From: Vicia villosa
Taxonomy: Eukaryota; Streptophyta; Magnoliopsida; Fabales; Fabaceae
Length of the DNA: 64,000 nt
Direction: 5' to 3'
NCBI RefSeq assembly: GCF_029867415.1
Contig: NC_081185.1
Span: forward strand, 106,557,055-106,621,054
The notes below the pieces were generated by a model, which saw nothing but the letters and a program-made list of their open reading frames with translations, had not been told where the DNA came from and did no database searches. The position numbers and the translations under genes were made by a program. Of the stretch, positions 1 through 11,910 are shown in pieces; position 1 is the first letter of the stretch, and each line of letters opens with the position of its first letter.

Positions 1-463
1 GTGAAACTGAAAATGCAATGGAAGAGACAGAGAAGAAGAGGAACAGGTGGAGACGCGTGTTAGGCATGCAAGAGAATCAAAGGTAATGAAAGATTGTGGA
101 GAAGAAAAGAGATACATACACCAAAAATGTGATCATCATGATAATGATGTTTGCCAACGTACTCTTAGCTGTTCTTACAGATTTACTATATACACTGCTC
201 TTGTAAATTTACTATATAGTTCAAAATTAGTGAAGTAGTTGAGGTTAATTAGATTGTAGAAATCAATTGTTGAGGTTAATTAGAGGCTTAAAAATTGTTA
301 ATTTTTGTAAATGGTCAAAAACTAATAATTTCTATAATAATAATAATTTGGTCAAAAAATAGATGTTTTAAGTATATTCATATAAAGCATTGGATTCTAT
401 GCATATATGTGAAAATACAATAATGTAGAGATTCTTTGCATATATGACTATATTTTGTTATCT

Positions 464-513
<50 letters not shown>

Positions 514-1347
514 AAGATAGAATAAAAGTCAATATAATATAATCATATAATAGTATATTAGATTATTTAGTATTTGATGAGATAATAAAACAAAATAATT
601 TAATGGTAAAAATAATGATATTGTGTTTGTCTAGTTGAAAGTCATATTTTGAATTTAAGTTGGATTAAAAACTAATATAATTTAATAAAAAATTATGTTT
701 TGATTTATTTTTTTAATAATATAATTTAAAATACAAAAAAAATGAAATATAATATAATATAAATATAAATAAACAAAAAAGATATTAAAATAAAAATTAA
801 TAATTTGTCCATAGGAATCAAAATATTGTTTATAAAATAGAAATATTAATATAAATTAATTTATTATCAGGGTATTTTTTCATTTATATATAATATATAT
901 CACACCTTTATATCACATATTTGACATATATAATAAATCATTTATTTACTCAAATTTTAAATTAAAATTAATTATAATTATATTAATGAATTTTTATAAA
1001 AGTTATCTATTTGTTTTATTAATTTTAAATTTTAAATTTTTATTTGTTTATTAAATTTAAAATTTATTTAAAATTTATTTTAAAAAAATATATGTATTTA
1101 TTTTTATAAGGATAATTTTTTAATTAGAATATAATATATATCATATAATGGTATTATTAAGTGTATATAAAAACATTAAACAATAAAATAATAATATTAT
1201 ATTTCTTTTCATGTATGTATCAAACACAATATATGATATGTCTATCATATCACTATCATATCGTATTTTTATCAAATTACTTATCCTATTATGTATTTAT
1301 TCTATCATGAATCATTAATATCTAGAATTATGTGGAATGGATTAAAT
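1..1347. other. AT-rich spacer, no gene recognised
   Basis: Strongly AT-rich DNA with short reading frames only and no recognisable protein. It holds an (AT)n tract and ends at the target duplication of the first LINE. A 63-codon frame near the left edge has no coding character that I can support. Confidence 0.6.
467..509. repeat. (AT)n microsatellite
   Basis: About 21 uninterrupted AT dinucleotides. Confidence 0.95.
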
Positions 1348-1362
1348 AAAACGTTCATGCTA
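1348..1362. repeat. Target-site duplication, 5' copy, LINE 1
   Basis: The 15-mer AAAACGTTCATGCTA occurs here and again at 7495-7509, directly after the A-tail of the LINE. Perfect direct repeats next to a poly(A) end are the signature of target-primed reverse transcription. Confidence 0.92.
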
Positions 1363-1673
1363 TTCTGAGCGGTTTATTCTGGTTTTCGGGTGGAAACAAT
1401 AACTTCAGGACTCACCATCTCTTCAATTTTGGTTTAAATTCCTGTGTTTAGGCACAGGGACCTTGTTGAGGGGGTGTTTAGTGGAGTTTTGGGGTTTAGG
1501 TTTTCCACAGTCTTCCCGCTTAGATTCGTTCCCTGTCCTGTTTGGGTTTCTTCGTTTCTGCTTTGGTCTCTGCGTTTCTTTCGTTTCTTCGCTTCTGCTT
1601 TAGTTTCTGCGTTTCTTTCGTTCCGGTTTGTCTTTTCGATCTGCTTTGCGTTTCTGTCATATACACTTCTGTT

Positions 1674-3661
1674 ATGTGGACGGAGGCAAAGAAAAAACCC
1701 TTCAGGAACTTGGCACCTAGATGGGATGTTCATCCCTTCAGGAGTTATCTGGGCAGTGAAATGGCGAGAGGGCTGATTTCGGTGTATGTTTCTGAGTTCC
1801 CTGGTGAATCGACTGCCAAAGATCTGTTTGAGTTGTTTGGTTGTGTGGGTAAGGTGAAGGAGGTAGCTATTGCGCCCAGAAGAAATAATTTGGGCAAGAA
1901 ATTCGGTTTCGCTCGCTTTTTCGATTCTGAAGACGCTAGGTTGTTGGCGGTTAAGATTGATAATGTTCGTATTTTGGGCAAGAAAATCCACGCTAATTTG
2001 CCGCGTTTCAATCGTAATCCCGGGAGGTATAAGGGTCAGGCGGTGTTTGGGGCAACTTCAGGAGGCGGCGGGAGGTTTGTTGGTGAGAGTAGTGGCATGG
2101 GGTATGGAGGCAAGGGTATTACAGGTAGTAGATTCAGGTCATTCGCTGACGTCGTGAACAACAGAATTGTTGCAAAGGATTCTGCAATCCACATCCTTAA
2201 ACATTCATCTTCTGAGGAGGTTTTTAGGAGGTTCGAGAAAGCGTTTGTGGGCTTTATGATGAATCCGGGGTCTTCTGGTTGTTTGCAGTCTAAGTTTGAT
2301 ATGGAAGGTTACCACTATTTGAAGGCGACCCCGATTAGTTGTTCTGTTTGTCTTTTAGAAGAATCAGTAGAGGGGACTATTAAGTCTTTGATTGCTGAAG
2401 GATCTAGTTGGTGGACGAATTGCTTTTCTGAGGTGAAGGAATGGAAAGTGGGCACTCTGTGTGTGGGCAGATCCATTTGGATTGAGGTATATGGCATTCC
2501 TCCTCATGCTTGGAACTCGGTGTTCTTGTCTGCTTTAGCAAACTCGATTGGGAAATTGATTTGTATTGATGATGACACGGCAAGTGGGACGAGGATGGAT
2601 GTGGCTAGATTGCTCATTGAGGTTCCGATTGAGTCCGAATTGCAACAGCGGCTTTCTGTGGAGATTCATGGGACGATCTTCAATTTGATCATCAAAGAAT
2701 TCTGCTGCGCGAAAGGCATCTCTTCTAGAAAATTTTATGCTGGGCTTTCCGATGATGGATTCGAATCCGATTCGATCAATTCTGAATCTCTCTCGGTCTC
2801 TGGTTTCTCTCGGGAGGATGATGAAATTCTGAGAGGGGAGAATTTCATGGATTTCAATCAAGTTGATTTTGTTAGGCAGTCTGGGCCGACGGTTGTGCAC
2901 GAGAATGAGGCGCGTTCTGGAACGGACAGAGTGGGGAAGAAGATTGTGGCAACTGAAGATGTTTCGGTAGCAAATGCGGTGAATCAAAAGGCTGATGGAG
3001 ACATTTCACCACCAATTGAAGTTACAGATTCGATTTCAACAACATCATCTTGCGTCCCAAACACTGTTCAGCAATACAATAATGAGAACAAATCGGTTAT
3101 CGAGGTGATTAGTAAGGAAACTCGAGATGACGGGGCCACGGGGGGAGGAAAGGAGGTGCTATAATTTATCCGTTATCTTTTGATGGAGCTGTTCATCAAG
3201 TGAAAAGGAGGAAAAAACAGTCCCTAAGGAAACTTACTTTCAAAAAGATTGCCGAGGCGGGAGGTTCCCTTCATAAAAAATCCATTCTGTCTGTGAATAA
3301 AAACAAATTAAAGGAGTTAAAAGGAGTTGGTGTGAAGGCTGTTCATGGCAATTCAGATTCTAGCCCATTATATACTGAGGGTGATGTTGCTAAAACAGAA
3401 CCGGTGCCGTCATTGGGTGCTAGCCGGGGTCACTCCTCTTCTGTCTTCAGTGAGTTTGGTGACATAGCTAGGAATAATTTTAGGTTGTGGGGCAATCTCG
3501 ATTGCGAATCGGGCTCTAAAATTTGGAAAGCCATGGAAACTTTGGGCGTTGTTAATTATGGTGAGGATGAGGTGGTGTTGAAGAGGTTGGAGAATTTGGA
3601 AGAGGAGGCAACATCTCGAAGGGATAGTAGGAAGGAGATTAACAAAGGTGCATTATGTTAA
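1674..3661 (+). CDS. LINE 1 ORF1: RRM-containing nucleic-acid-binding protein (one frame break)
   Basis: ORF1 protein of a plant L1 element, expected to bind LINE RNA and form the retrotransposition particle. The start at 1674 is chosen because the sequence from there (MWTEAKKK...PRWD) lines up with the N-terminus of the second LINE's ORF1; the frame itself is open further upstream. An RRM occupies roughly residues 35-110, with RNP2 VYVSEF and RNP1 KKFGFARF. A DUF4283-like block follows (FEKAFVGFMMNPG; later IWIEVYGIPPHAW), then a low-complexity tail. The first frame stops at 3162-3164. Another frame, open from 3131, carries on through the C-terminal part to the stop at 3659-3661. The two meet in G runs at 3132-3145, so a one- or two-base indel there would explain the break. 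The last codons overlap the ORF2 ATG at 3655. No CCHC knuckle was seen. Confidence 0.82.
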
Positions 3662-6600
3662 TTGGTTCATTGAATATAAGAGGGGGGTAGTGCTTTGAAA
3701 AGGAAAAGAGTTGGTTCTTTAATTTCAAAGATTAAGGCGGAAATTTTTTTGATTCAAGAAACAAAGATTGTGGATATGCAAGATTGGATGGCAAAAAGTT
3801 TTTGGAGGAGTAATAACATTGGTTACTCTTACTCTAATTCGGTGGGTAGGTCGGGAGGGCTATTAACGTTATGGAAGAATGAGAATTTGGAGGTGGTATC
3901 TAGCTTCAAAGGTGAGGGATATCTCGGCATCAAGTTTTTGAAATCCAATAGGATATTTTACTTGGTTAATATTTATTCGTCGTGCGAGTGGTCTAAAAAG
4001 AGAGATTTGTGGAGGAGGATTTTGGAGTTGAAAGAGGCGCATAAGGATGGAGAATGGATTTTAGGGGGAGACTTTAATGCTACAAAGAATCGTTCGGAGA
4101 GAAGAGGTAGAGGTACGATTTCTAATTTTCGTGCCAATTCCATGGAGATGAATGAATTTGGGGAATTTATTGATGAGAGTTTGTTGGTGGATGTTCCTTG
4201 CAAAGGAAAGAAGTTTACTTGGTATAATGGAGGGGGAAACTCGATGAGTAGGATTGATATATTTCTTCTTTCGGAGAATGTTGTGAACGATTGGGGAGTG
4301 GTGGGGCAAATTGTGGGAAGCCGTGACATTTCCGACCATTGCCCTATATGGTTAGAAGTGGATAATAATGATTGGGGTCCTAAACCGTTCAAATTCAACA
4401 ATGAATGGTTTTCTTTAGCTTCGTTTTATCCTTTTGTTGAAAAGGAGTGGAATGATATTAAGGTGGAAGGGAGAGGAGATTATGTTTTGAAAGAGAAACT
4501 TTTTCGGTTGAAGAATAGAATAAAGTGGTGGAGTAAGGAGGTGTTTGGCAAGATTGAGTTAGAGATAGAGGAAGGAGTGAGAGACATTAACTTGGGTGAT
4601 GATAGGTTGGAAGTGGAAGCGGAAGATCTCCATCCCGAGATTATTAAAGGGAGAAAGGAGGCAACTAGTAGGTTTTGGACAAGGTTGAGAATCAAAGAGA
4701 ATATGATTGTTCAAAAATCTAGATTGAGATGGCTTAAGGAGGGGGACTCCAATAGCGGCCTCTTCCATAAAGTTATGAAGGATAATAGGAATCATAATCA
4801 CATTGGTCCTATTAATTCTTCTAGAGGCATGCTTGATTCGGTGGAAGGGATTAAGGAGGAAGTTGTTCATCATTTTTCTAGCAAATTTCATGGCTTTGAC
4901 GAGGGTAACATTAGGCTTGATGGGATTGCTTTTGATTGCATTAGCGAGGAGGAGAAAGGTTGGCTTGAGAGAGAGTTTCAAGAGGAGGAAATTTTGGAGG
5001 CTATTAATTGTTGTGGTGGTTCTAAAAGCCCGGGTCCGGATGGATACTCTTTCCTTTTTATTAAAAAGTGTTGGCCTATTTTGAGAAAGGATTTTTTGAG
5101 GTACTTCGAACATGTTTTTAATGGAGGCGAATTGTCTAAGGTAATCACTTCTTCCTTTTTAGCTTTGATTCCGAAAGGCTCTAGTCCGTTATGTTTGGAT
5201 GATTATAGGCCGATTTGTTTGGTGGGGTGCATGTACAAAGTGGTGGCAAAGTTATTGGCGGGAAGATTGAAACATGTGTTGAATTCGGTTGTTTCGCATT
5301 GTCAAAGTGCTTTTGTTCCGGGTAGACAATTGCTAGATGGAGTTCTTGTGGCCAATGAGGTGGTTGACTTTGCTAGAAAGGAGGGAGGTTCTTGCCTTCT
5401 TTTCAAGGTAGACTTTGAAAAGGCGTATGACAAAGTATCGTGGAACTTCCTTCGATATCTTTTGGTCAAAATGGGGTTTGGAGCTAAATGGAGGAAGTGG
5501 ATGGATTTATTGATTTTCAAAAGTAATATGTCGGTGATGGTCAACGGTAGTCCAACAAAGGAATTTGTTGTTAAAAGAGGCTTAAGACAAGGAGATCCGC
5601 TATCTCCTTTTCTTTTTGTTTTGGTGTCGGAGGCTCTCACGAGATTAGTTAGAAAATCTATAGAGATTGGTGATTTTGAGGCTTTCAATATTAAACAAAG
5701 ATGCGAGGTGGACATTCTTCAATTTGCGGATGACACTTTGTTGGTCGGAGCGGGGACTTGGAAACATGTTAAGGCTTTAAAGGTGGTTTTGAGATCCTTC
5801 GAACTTGTGTCGGGTCTTGGCATAAATTATCACAAAAGCAAGTTGATTGGTATTAATGTGTCTCCTCCTTTTTTGGATGCCGTGGCTTATTATCTTTCTT
5901 GTAGGGTGGAAGACAACAATTTTTTGTTTCTTGGTATTCCTATTGGTAGCAATCCTCGGAAGGAAGCGACTTGGGCTCCTCTAATGGAGAAATTGAAAAA
6001 GAAGTTATCCGGTTGGAAGGCTAGATTTCTAAACCTTGGAGGGAGGTTAACTCTTTTAAAGTCTATTTTGAGTCCGTTATTTATCTTTACTATGTCCTTT
6101 TACAAAATGCCGGTTAGGGTGGTAAAAGCGATATCGGCGATTCAAAGCAATTTTCTTTGGGGAGGTGGGGGAGATAAGCGGGTTATTCATTGGGTCGGTT
6201 GGAAAGGTGTCACTCTTCCTTTTGATAAAGGTGGGCTTGGGATTAAAAATATTGCGGACTTCAATTTGGCTCTTTTGAACAAATGGAGATGGAGGATAGC
6301 GCAAGGCCATAAGTCGTTATGGTTAGATGTGCTAAAGGCCCGGTATGGTGATTTGTGCTTGCAAATTATTTGTGATGGAGATGCTCACAAGCTTGCTTCT
6401 TCTTCTTTTTGGTGGAGAGATATTTTAAAGGTTAGTAATGTTTCTTCTAATTCTTTAGATATTGATCCCATAGTAGCGGCTTGCAAATTCATTGTTGGAA
6501 ATGGTTTTAATACCCCTTTTTGGGAGTCTAGTTGGTTGAATAACTGTTTTTTAAAGGAGGCTTTTCCGGATCTTTTTATGGCTTCTTCTTTGAAAAAAGT

Positions 6601-7387
6601 TTCGGTAGCGGTTATGGGTGAGTGGAACAATGGTTGTTGGAAGTGGGGGGATCTTGGTATTTCGGTCGCGAATAGGGATGTGGTCTTTTTAAGTTATCTT
6701 TTGGTGTTGAAGAACCTTTTAGACTCCTTTGGGAGTGTTAATTATTCAAAGGATAGTGTGGTTTGGTTGTTGGATATGGAAAAAGGTTATTCGGTTGCTT
6801 CTTGTTATGGTTTGTATGCTTCTAGGCGTATCCCTTTTGGTCCTTCAACAAAGGGTGATGAGGCCTTTAATTTGTTGTGGAAAGCGGATGTTCCGTATAA
6901 GATAAAAGCGTTTGGTTGGAGGCTTTTTTTGAATAGGTTACCTACCAAAGATTTATTGGTGTATAGAGGTATAGATATTCCTTTTAGTAATATTAATTGC
7001 ATTTTTTGTGAAGCTCATGTGAAAGAGGTGGATCACTTGTTTTCTAAATGTTATGTGATTAAGTTGGTTTGGAAAGAAATTGCTTCGTGGGTGGGTTTTC
7101 CGGGTTGGATAGAGGAAGAATGTGCATCTTTTTTTGTGAATTGGCATTCTTTGAGCCGTGGTAAAAAGTTTAAAAGCGGCAAATTGGGGGTGCTTTGGTT
7201 AGCCACATCTTGGATAATTTGGTTAACTAGGAATGCTTTTTGTTTTAGGGAGGAAGTGTGGAACATAAATAATATGGTTTGGAGCATCAAGTTTTTGGTT
7301 TGGAGGTGGTCTTCTTATGGCAATATTACGCATTCCAATTGTTGTTTTTACGATTTCTACAAAGATCCTTTGTATTTTATGTCGTAA
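3655..7387 (+). CDS. LINE 1 ORF2: endonuclease-reverse transcriptase (early frame break)
   Basis: ORF2 polyprotein that nicks target DNA and copies the LINE RNA in place. The likely start is the ATG at 3655, overlapping the ORF1 stop by 7 nt (ATGTTAA). After eleven codons this frame meets TAG at 3688, next to a six-G run; the main frame then runs open for about 1230 codons from 3695. Counting from there: exonuclease/endonuclease/phosphatase domain, with LIQETK near 19, GGDFNA near 124 and SDHCPIW near 213; reverse transcriptase, with YRPI near 503, VDFEKAYDKVSW near 572, GLRQGDPLSPF near 629 and catalytic FADD near 677; C-terminal zf-RVT region with a C-x2-C-x8-H-x4-C knuckle starting near 1102. 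All catalytic motifs look intact, so apart from the G-run break the protein could be functional. Confidence 0.93.
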
Positions 7388-7494
7388 TTGTAATTGGTTG
7401 TAATATTGTTTCTTTGTTGGCTTTTTGCCGTGTATTTTGTACATGGGTTGGGGAACCCTTTGTTCTCCTTTAATATATCTCTTGCTTTCAAAAA

Positions 7495-7509
7495 AAAACG
7501 TTCATGCTA
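7495..7509. repeat. Target-site duplication, 3' copy, LINE 1
   Basis: Second copy of the 15-mer at 1348-1362, identical, immediately after the A-tail. Confidence 0.92.
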
Positions 7510-8540
7510 CATACATGGTAGAATTAAATCAACAATAATAGACAATCAAACATACATGTTTCAACAAAGTTTAACATATAACTTAGTGTAGAAAAAAAAA
7601 GTCATACATACATGTATAAAATTAAATTAAAGGATCTATAAATTATTTTTAAAAATACTTTGATTCATTGAGAAAATTCTTGTGGCGGTAATCCTGAATC
7701 ACAAAGATTAAGAGACGAACAACGAATATTCTTGTGTGGTTTTTTCTCAACCGGTACTTTCTAATGATTTGAATACTCTTCAAATAGGGAGAAAAGATAA
7801 ACTACTTGTGTACGGTATATTGGAAGACCATAGTCTGCCTATTTATAGAGCGGTGACCAATTAGACTTTCCATTATTCTAAAATGAGTCATCCTAACATC
7901 CAATCGTATTTGAGCTCATACCCAATTAATTAATTTCTAAATAAATTTAATTAATCTTTTAACTTTGTTTGATCACTTACTTATTTAAGACATTTAATTT
8001 GATAAAATTGTTAATATACTTAAAAAATATATATGTACATTTAATAGTAATTGGAATATTAAAATATTATTTAAAAATATTTTAATACTCTCTCACTTGG
8101 GTAATATAATAGTTCTTTAGGCGCGCATATGAATGTTATTTGTCTTTAGATTTCAACATTACAATCTTGTCCTCCTCATACATCAATAATGGGACTATTG
8201 CGGTTGTCGTCACTAATGTATAATGTGACAGAGCCCCGACGATCACCACATCAATGTACTTGATGACATATATCAATAAAGATGAGTGGCATGGAAATTT
8301 CATGCAATGTGATCTCTAAATCATGCATATTTCTAATTAGGCCTATTGAATTCTTTAGCAATATTAAACTGAAGTTCCTTATGTGCAATTAAAAATTAAA
8401 ATATTTGCACATAACAAAAACTTAACATTGTTATAACAATAGTACCTTATGAGTTTTTATTTCTGCAGAAAATCGAACATAACACAAAATTTGTACCAAA
8501 ATAAAAACCAAAGTATAGAATGTTGAAAAATAAGAAAAAG
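7510..8540 (-). mobile_element. Probable 3' LTR and flank of a decayed copia element
   Basis: No gene is visible. This is AT-rich DNA left of the antisense copia RNase H remnant. A purine-rich tract, CCCAAGTGAGAGAG on the minus strand near 8086-8100, sits where a polypurine tract and 3' LTR would be expected for that element. LTR edges and a target duplication were not resolved. Confidence 0.35.
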
Positions 8541-8547
8541 ACTTCCA

Positions 8548-10010
8548 CTAATATAAGACAATCTCAAAACCAAGACCTATACGAGCAATATGCCCATGAA
8601 AATCCTTAGGTGTCAGATATTTGGTTAGCGAGTTAGCTAGCATTAAGTTTGTCCCTATAAGTTCTATTAAAATTTGTTTCTCAGAACTCTTTTTTTTTTC
8701 AAGAAGATAATTGATATCTATAAATTTTGAATTTGTAGAACACATATTGTTGTTGGAGTAAAGTATAGTTGCACTATTGTCACAATAAACCTTTAAGGAC
8801 CTTTCGATGCTTCCAAAGATGTGTAGGTCTGGGACAAAGTTTCATAGCCAAATTGCATGGTCGGATGCCTCAAAGCAAGCAACAAACTCTGCTGCCATGG
8901 TGGAGGGAGCCACTAAACTCTCTTTTAAAGACTTCCAGGAGATTTCTCCTCCAGCCAAGAGGAAAATATAATTGGATGTGGAACATCTGCTATTCAAGAA
9001 TCTTGCAAAATCAGAGTCAACATACTCAATGATATAGAAATTATTTCACTTTTGATAAGTGAACACAAAGTCTCTAGTTCTCTTCGGGTAGCTAATTACA
9101 CGTTTTACTGCTATCCAGTGTTGCATACCAGGATTTCTTAGATATTTTCCAAGAACTCCTACAATGAATGTTAAGTTGGAACGGGTGCAAACTTAATCAT
9201 ACATAAGACTCCACGCAGCTGAAGCATATGGAACCTTATGCACTTTTTCTTTTTCAAGACCCGTAGTGAGGTACTCTTTGAAACTAAACTTGCGCCCTCT
9301 AGCAACAAGTGTGTCTCTTGGTTCGATATCTTTCATTGAGAATATATCAAAAAACTCTACCAATTTAGCTCAAATGTGACAATCCTAAAATACCTCGAGA
9401 AATTCCTAAGACAAAGGAGGCATCCCTAAGATCTTTCATCTCAAAATTATTTGTGAGAAATCTCTTGGTTTCGTATAATAAGCCTATATTGTTGCTTGTC
9501 AAAAGGATGTCATATATATAGTATCAAGAAAACGAGTTTACTCCCATTGAACTTTTGGTATACACAATTTTCAACTAGATTAGCCTCAAAACCAAATAGG
9601 GATATGGCTTGATGGAACTTGTAATATAATTGACGAGAAGCCTGTTTAAGCCCATAAATGATTTCTTGAGTTTGCAAACCATAGACTTTGGGTCTCTTGA
9701 CACAATGTTTTTTGGATGCACCACATATATTGTCTCTTCAATGTTTCCATTTAGAAACACAATCTTTACATCCATCTGATGCAACTCTAAATCAAAACGA
9801 GCTACTAATGCCATCGTGATCCTAAGAGAGTCTGCCAAAGAAACTTGAGAGAAAGTATATTTATAATCAATGCCTTCCTTTTGAGTAAAGCCTTTGGCGA
9901 CAAGGAAAGTTTTATATCTCTCAATGTTACCCTTTGAATCCCTTTTGCTTTTAAATATTCATTTACAATCAATGGGTTTCTTTAAGACACCAACTCCTAT
10001 TGTTAGGTTG
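8548..10010 (-). pseudogene. Ty1/copia pol remnant: reverse transcriptase and RNase H
   Basis: Decayed second half of a copia polyprotein read on the minus strand. From high to low coordinates: the start of the RT region (KPIDCK, then KAKGFTQKEG-like text near 9870-9980); the RT core at 9575-9838, with ELHQMDVKIVFLNGNIEE; the VPYAS...SLMY region near 9190-9240; and the RNase H end with VYCDNSAT near 8790 and IDINYLLE...IGTNLMLANSLTKYL at 8548-8745. Several frame changes and stops interrupt it, including a TGA where a conserved Trp is expected near 9962. No integrase continues to the right on this strand; instead a plus-strand integrase starts there. Confidence 0.85.
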
Positions 10011-10329
10011 TTTTTCTTGTAGCGTTTTATTGAAGTTTTCATGGAAGAAGTTTGTGACATTCATTCCAGCATGACTAATTTGGGAGTGGGTGATAATATC
10101 TTTTTCTCTCAATCACTTTGTTTTAATGATATTATGCCTGTTTATATTTGGATTCCTGACTTTGGAGTCATTGATTATATGACATTTAAATCATAAGTGA
10201 TTTATTTGTGTTCACAATTTTTCAATATTCATTATAATTACTATTATAGATGGTTCTCGTACTCTTCTTCTTAGCTTTGGAAATATTGAGATGCAACCTT
10301 ATTTTAAATTAAATAATATGCTTCAAGTT

Positions 10330-11650
10330 TTTACGCTCAGTTATAATTTATACTCGTAAGCTTACTTATGAGCAAAATAGGAAAGACGGTTGGAGTTTCA
10401 AAGAACGTGAAGGGTTGTACTATTTGTTTGATGCACAAATACATTTCAAGTTATTGTCTTATGCACTTAAATCTTAGTCAGAGTCTCATTTTTTGCCTCA
10501 CAAATATGACTTTAGCACAAACGCCTTAGTCATCCTTTTTTTCATTAATTAAGTGTGTGTTTTCATCATTGTTTTAAAAACAATATGTTGAATCATTTAA
10601 ATGTGACATATGTCAATTTTCTAATCACTATGGAAGTATTTTTATTTTGAGACTTACTAAACGTATTAAACCATATGATCTTATTCATTCAGATGTTTGG
10701 AGAATTACCCCTATTTTTAATATTTATGGTGCAAGTTGGGTTGATTCCTTTATTAATGATTGAGTAACATGGATTTTCTTAATGAAGTACAAAACAAAAG
10801 TATATAAATTGTTCATTCAATTTTACAATATGATTCAAGCAAACCTTGATAAAGGTATTAAAAGAAAACATTTTAACAATGGTAACGAATAAATGTCAAT
10901 CATAATCTTTCTAGTTTTACTAGTAAATAGGGGATCATCCAGAAATTCACACTTCTTGAAACTCCACACCAAAAAAAAATCTCCATTCACTTGAATTTGG
11001 CAGAGTTATTATCTTCCAAATGTATGTTCTAAAACCTTATTTGGGTGAAATAATTTTGGCTATTTCTTATTTAATTAATTGTATTTTAAGTAGTGTTAGC
11101 TAATTTTAATTTATAATTTCACTTTTTCTTCTGTTTTTGTCATGTAGAGTCTCGAGAATTTAGATTTATTGCATTTGTCCATATTCATAAGCAACAACAA
11201 ATCAAAGTGTACTTTTGTATAGATATGTGGGTATTTGTGGGTTATCTTCTTAACAAAAAAAGTTGCAAATGATATCACCTTCATAGTCGTAATTACTTTG
11301 TTTCTAAATATGCAATATTCCACGAGAATGTGTCTTACTTTAGTCATCCTCAACCTTAAGAGGAGAACGTAAATGATTATAACTTTGAGTTTCATTGTTT
11401 AAGCTTTATTCATTGTTCAACTTTTGGACAATTTATTTATGTCCCCATTCCTGATTCGTATTGTATTTTACAATAATCAATGTCTTCAATACCAAGTATA
11501 GGGTTTCAATGGACAAGTAAACCCCACCATCTCCAAAAATAACCTCAATCGTCTGAATCTGATGGAAGTATTGGAAACAATTTTTCTATGTGTGATTCAC
11601 ATATTTGTGATACATGTGGTATTGTTCTGAATAATTCACCTCTTAATTTA
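10330..11650 (+). pseudogene. Ty1/copia pol remnant: pre-integrase and integrase
   Basis: Plus-strand copia fragment with many stops. Recognisable pieces in order: a pre-integrase segment near 10400 (FKEREGLYYLFDAQ); a short Cys-containing piece near 10600; the integrase core near 10670-10830, reading DLIHSDVWR, then GASWVDSFIND, then a stop, then VTWIFLMKYKT; and the C-terminal integrase region near 11220-11340, with VFVGY-type text and FHENVSYF. It lies head-to-head with the minus-strand RT/RNase H remnant to its left. It is not functional. Confidence 0.78.
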
Positions 11651-11910
11651 AGAATTGATAAAAGATATTGTACGTCTAAATATAAACATCATATTTCTCA
11701 ATTTGTCTTTTGTAAATATTTTCTTGAAGTATCCAAATTTTATTATAGTTCTTAACTACGTGAAAATTCTATCATCCGTTCAATAAGCATTTAAAGATAA
11801 AAATTAGATCTAAGCTATGAATGATACAATGAAAACACTTGAGAAAAGTGAGACTTAAGAGATTATTGAAAGGGAAAAAAGGAAAGAAGTAAGTTAGGCA
11901 TGGGTAGTGT

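Larger units (their letters stand above)
1363..7494 (+). mobile_element. Full-length L1-type LINE retrotransposon (LINE 1)
   Basis: A 6.1-kb non-LTR retrotransposon. In order it has a 5' UTR of about 310 bp, ORF1 (RRM protein), ORF2 (endonuclease, reverse transcriptase, zinc knuckle), a short 3' UTR and an A-tail starting near 7490. It is bounded by a perfect 15-bp target duplication, so both ends are intact and it is not 5'-truncated. Its layout matches the second LINE at 35362-41274, but the sequences differ widely, so they are different subfamilies. Both ORFs are broken only by small frame changes in G runs (around 3132-3145 and 3682-3687). Confidence 0.93.

Noticed and set aside
47..238. 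63-codon frame at the left edge
   Set aside because: Short, no homology I recognise, in AT-rich spacer.
1444..1991. Overlapping frames on both strands at the LINE 1 5' end
   Set aside because: They run through the 5' UTR or antisense to the RRM of ORF1 and show no domain; shadows of the LINE.
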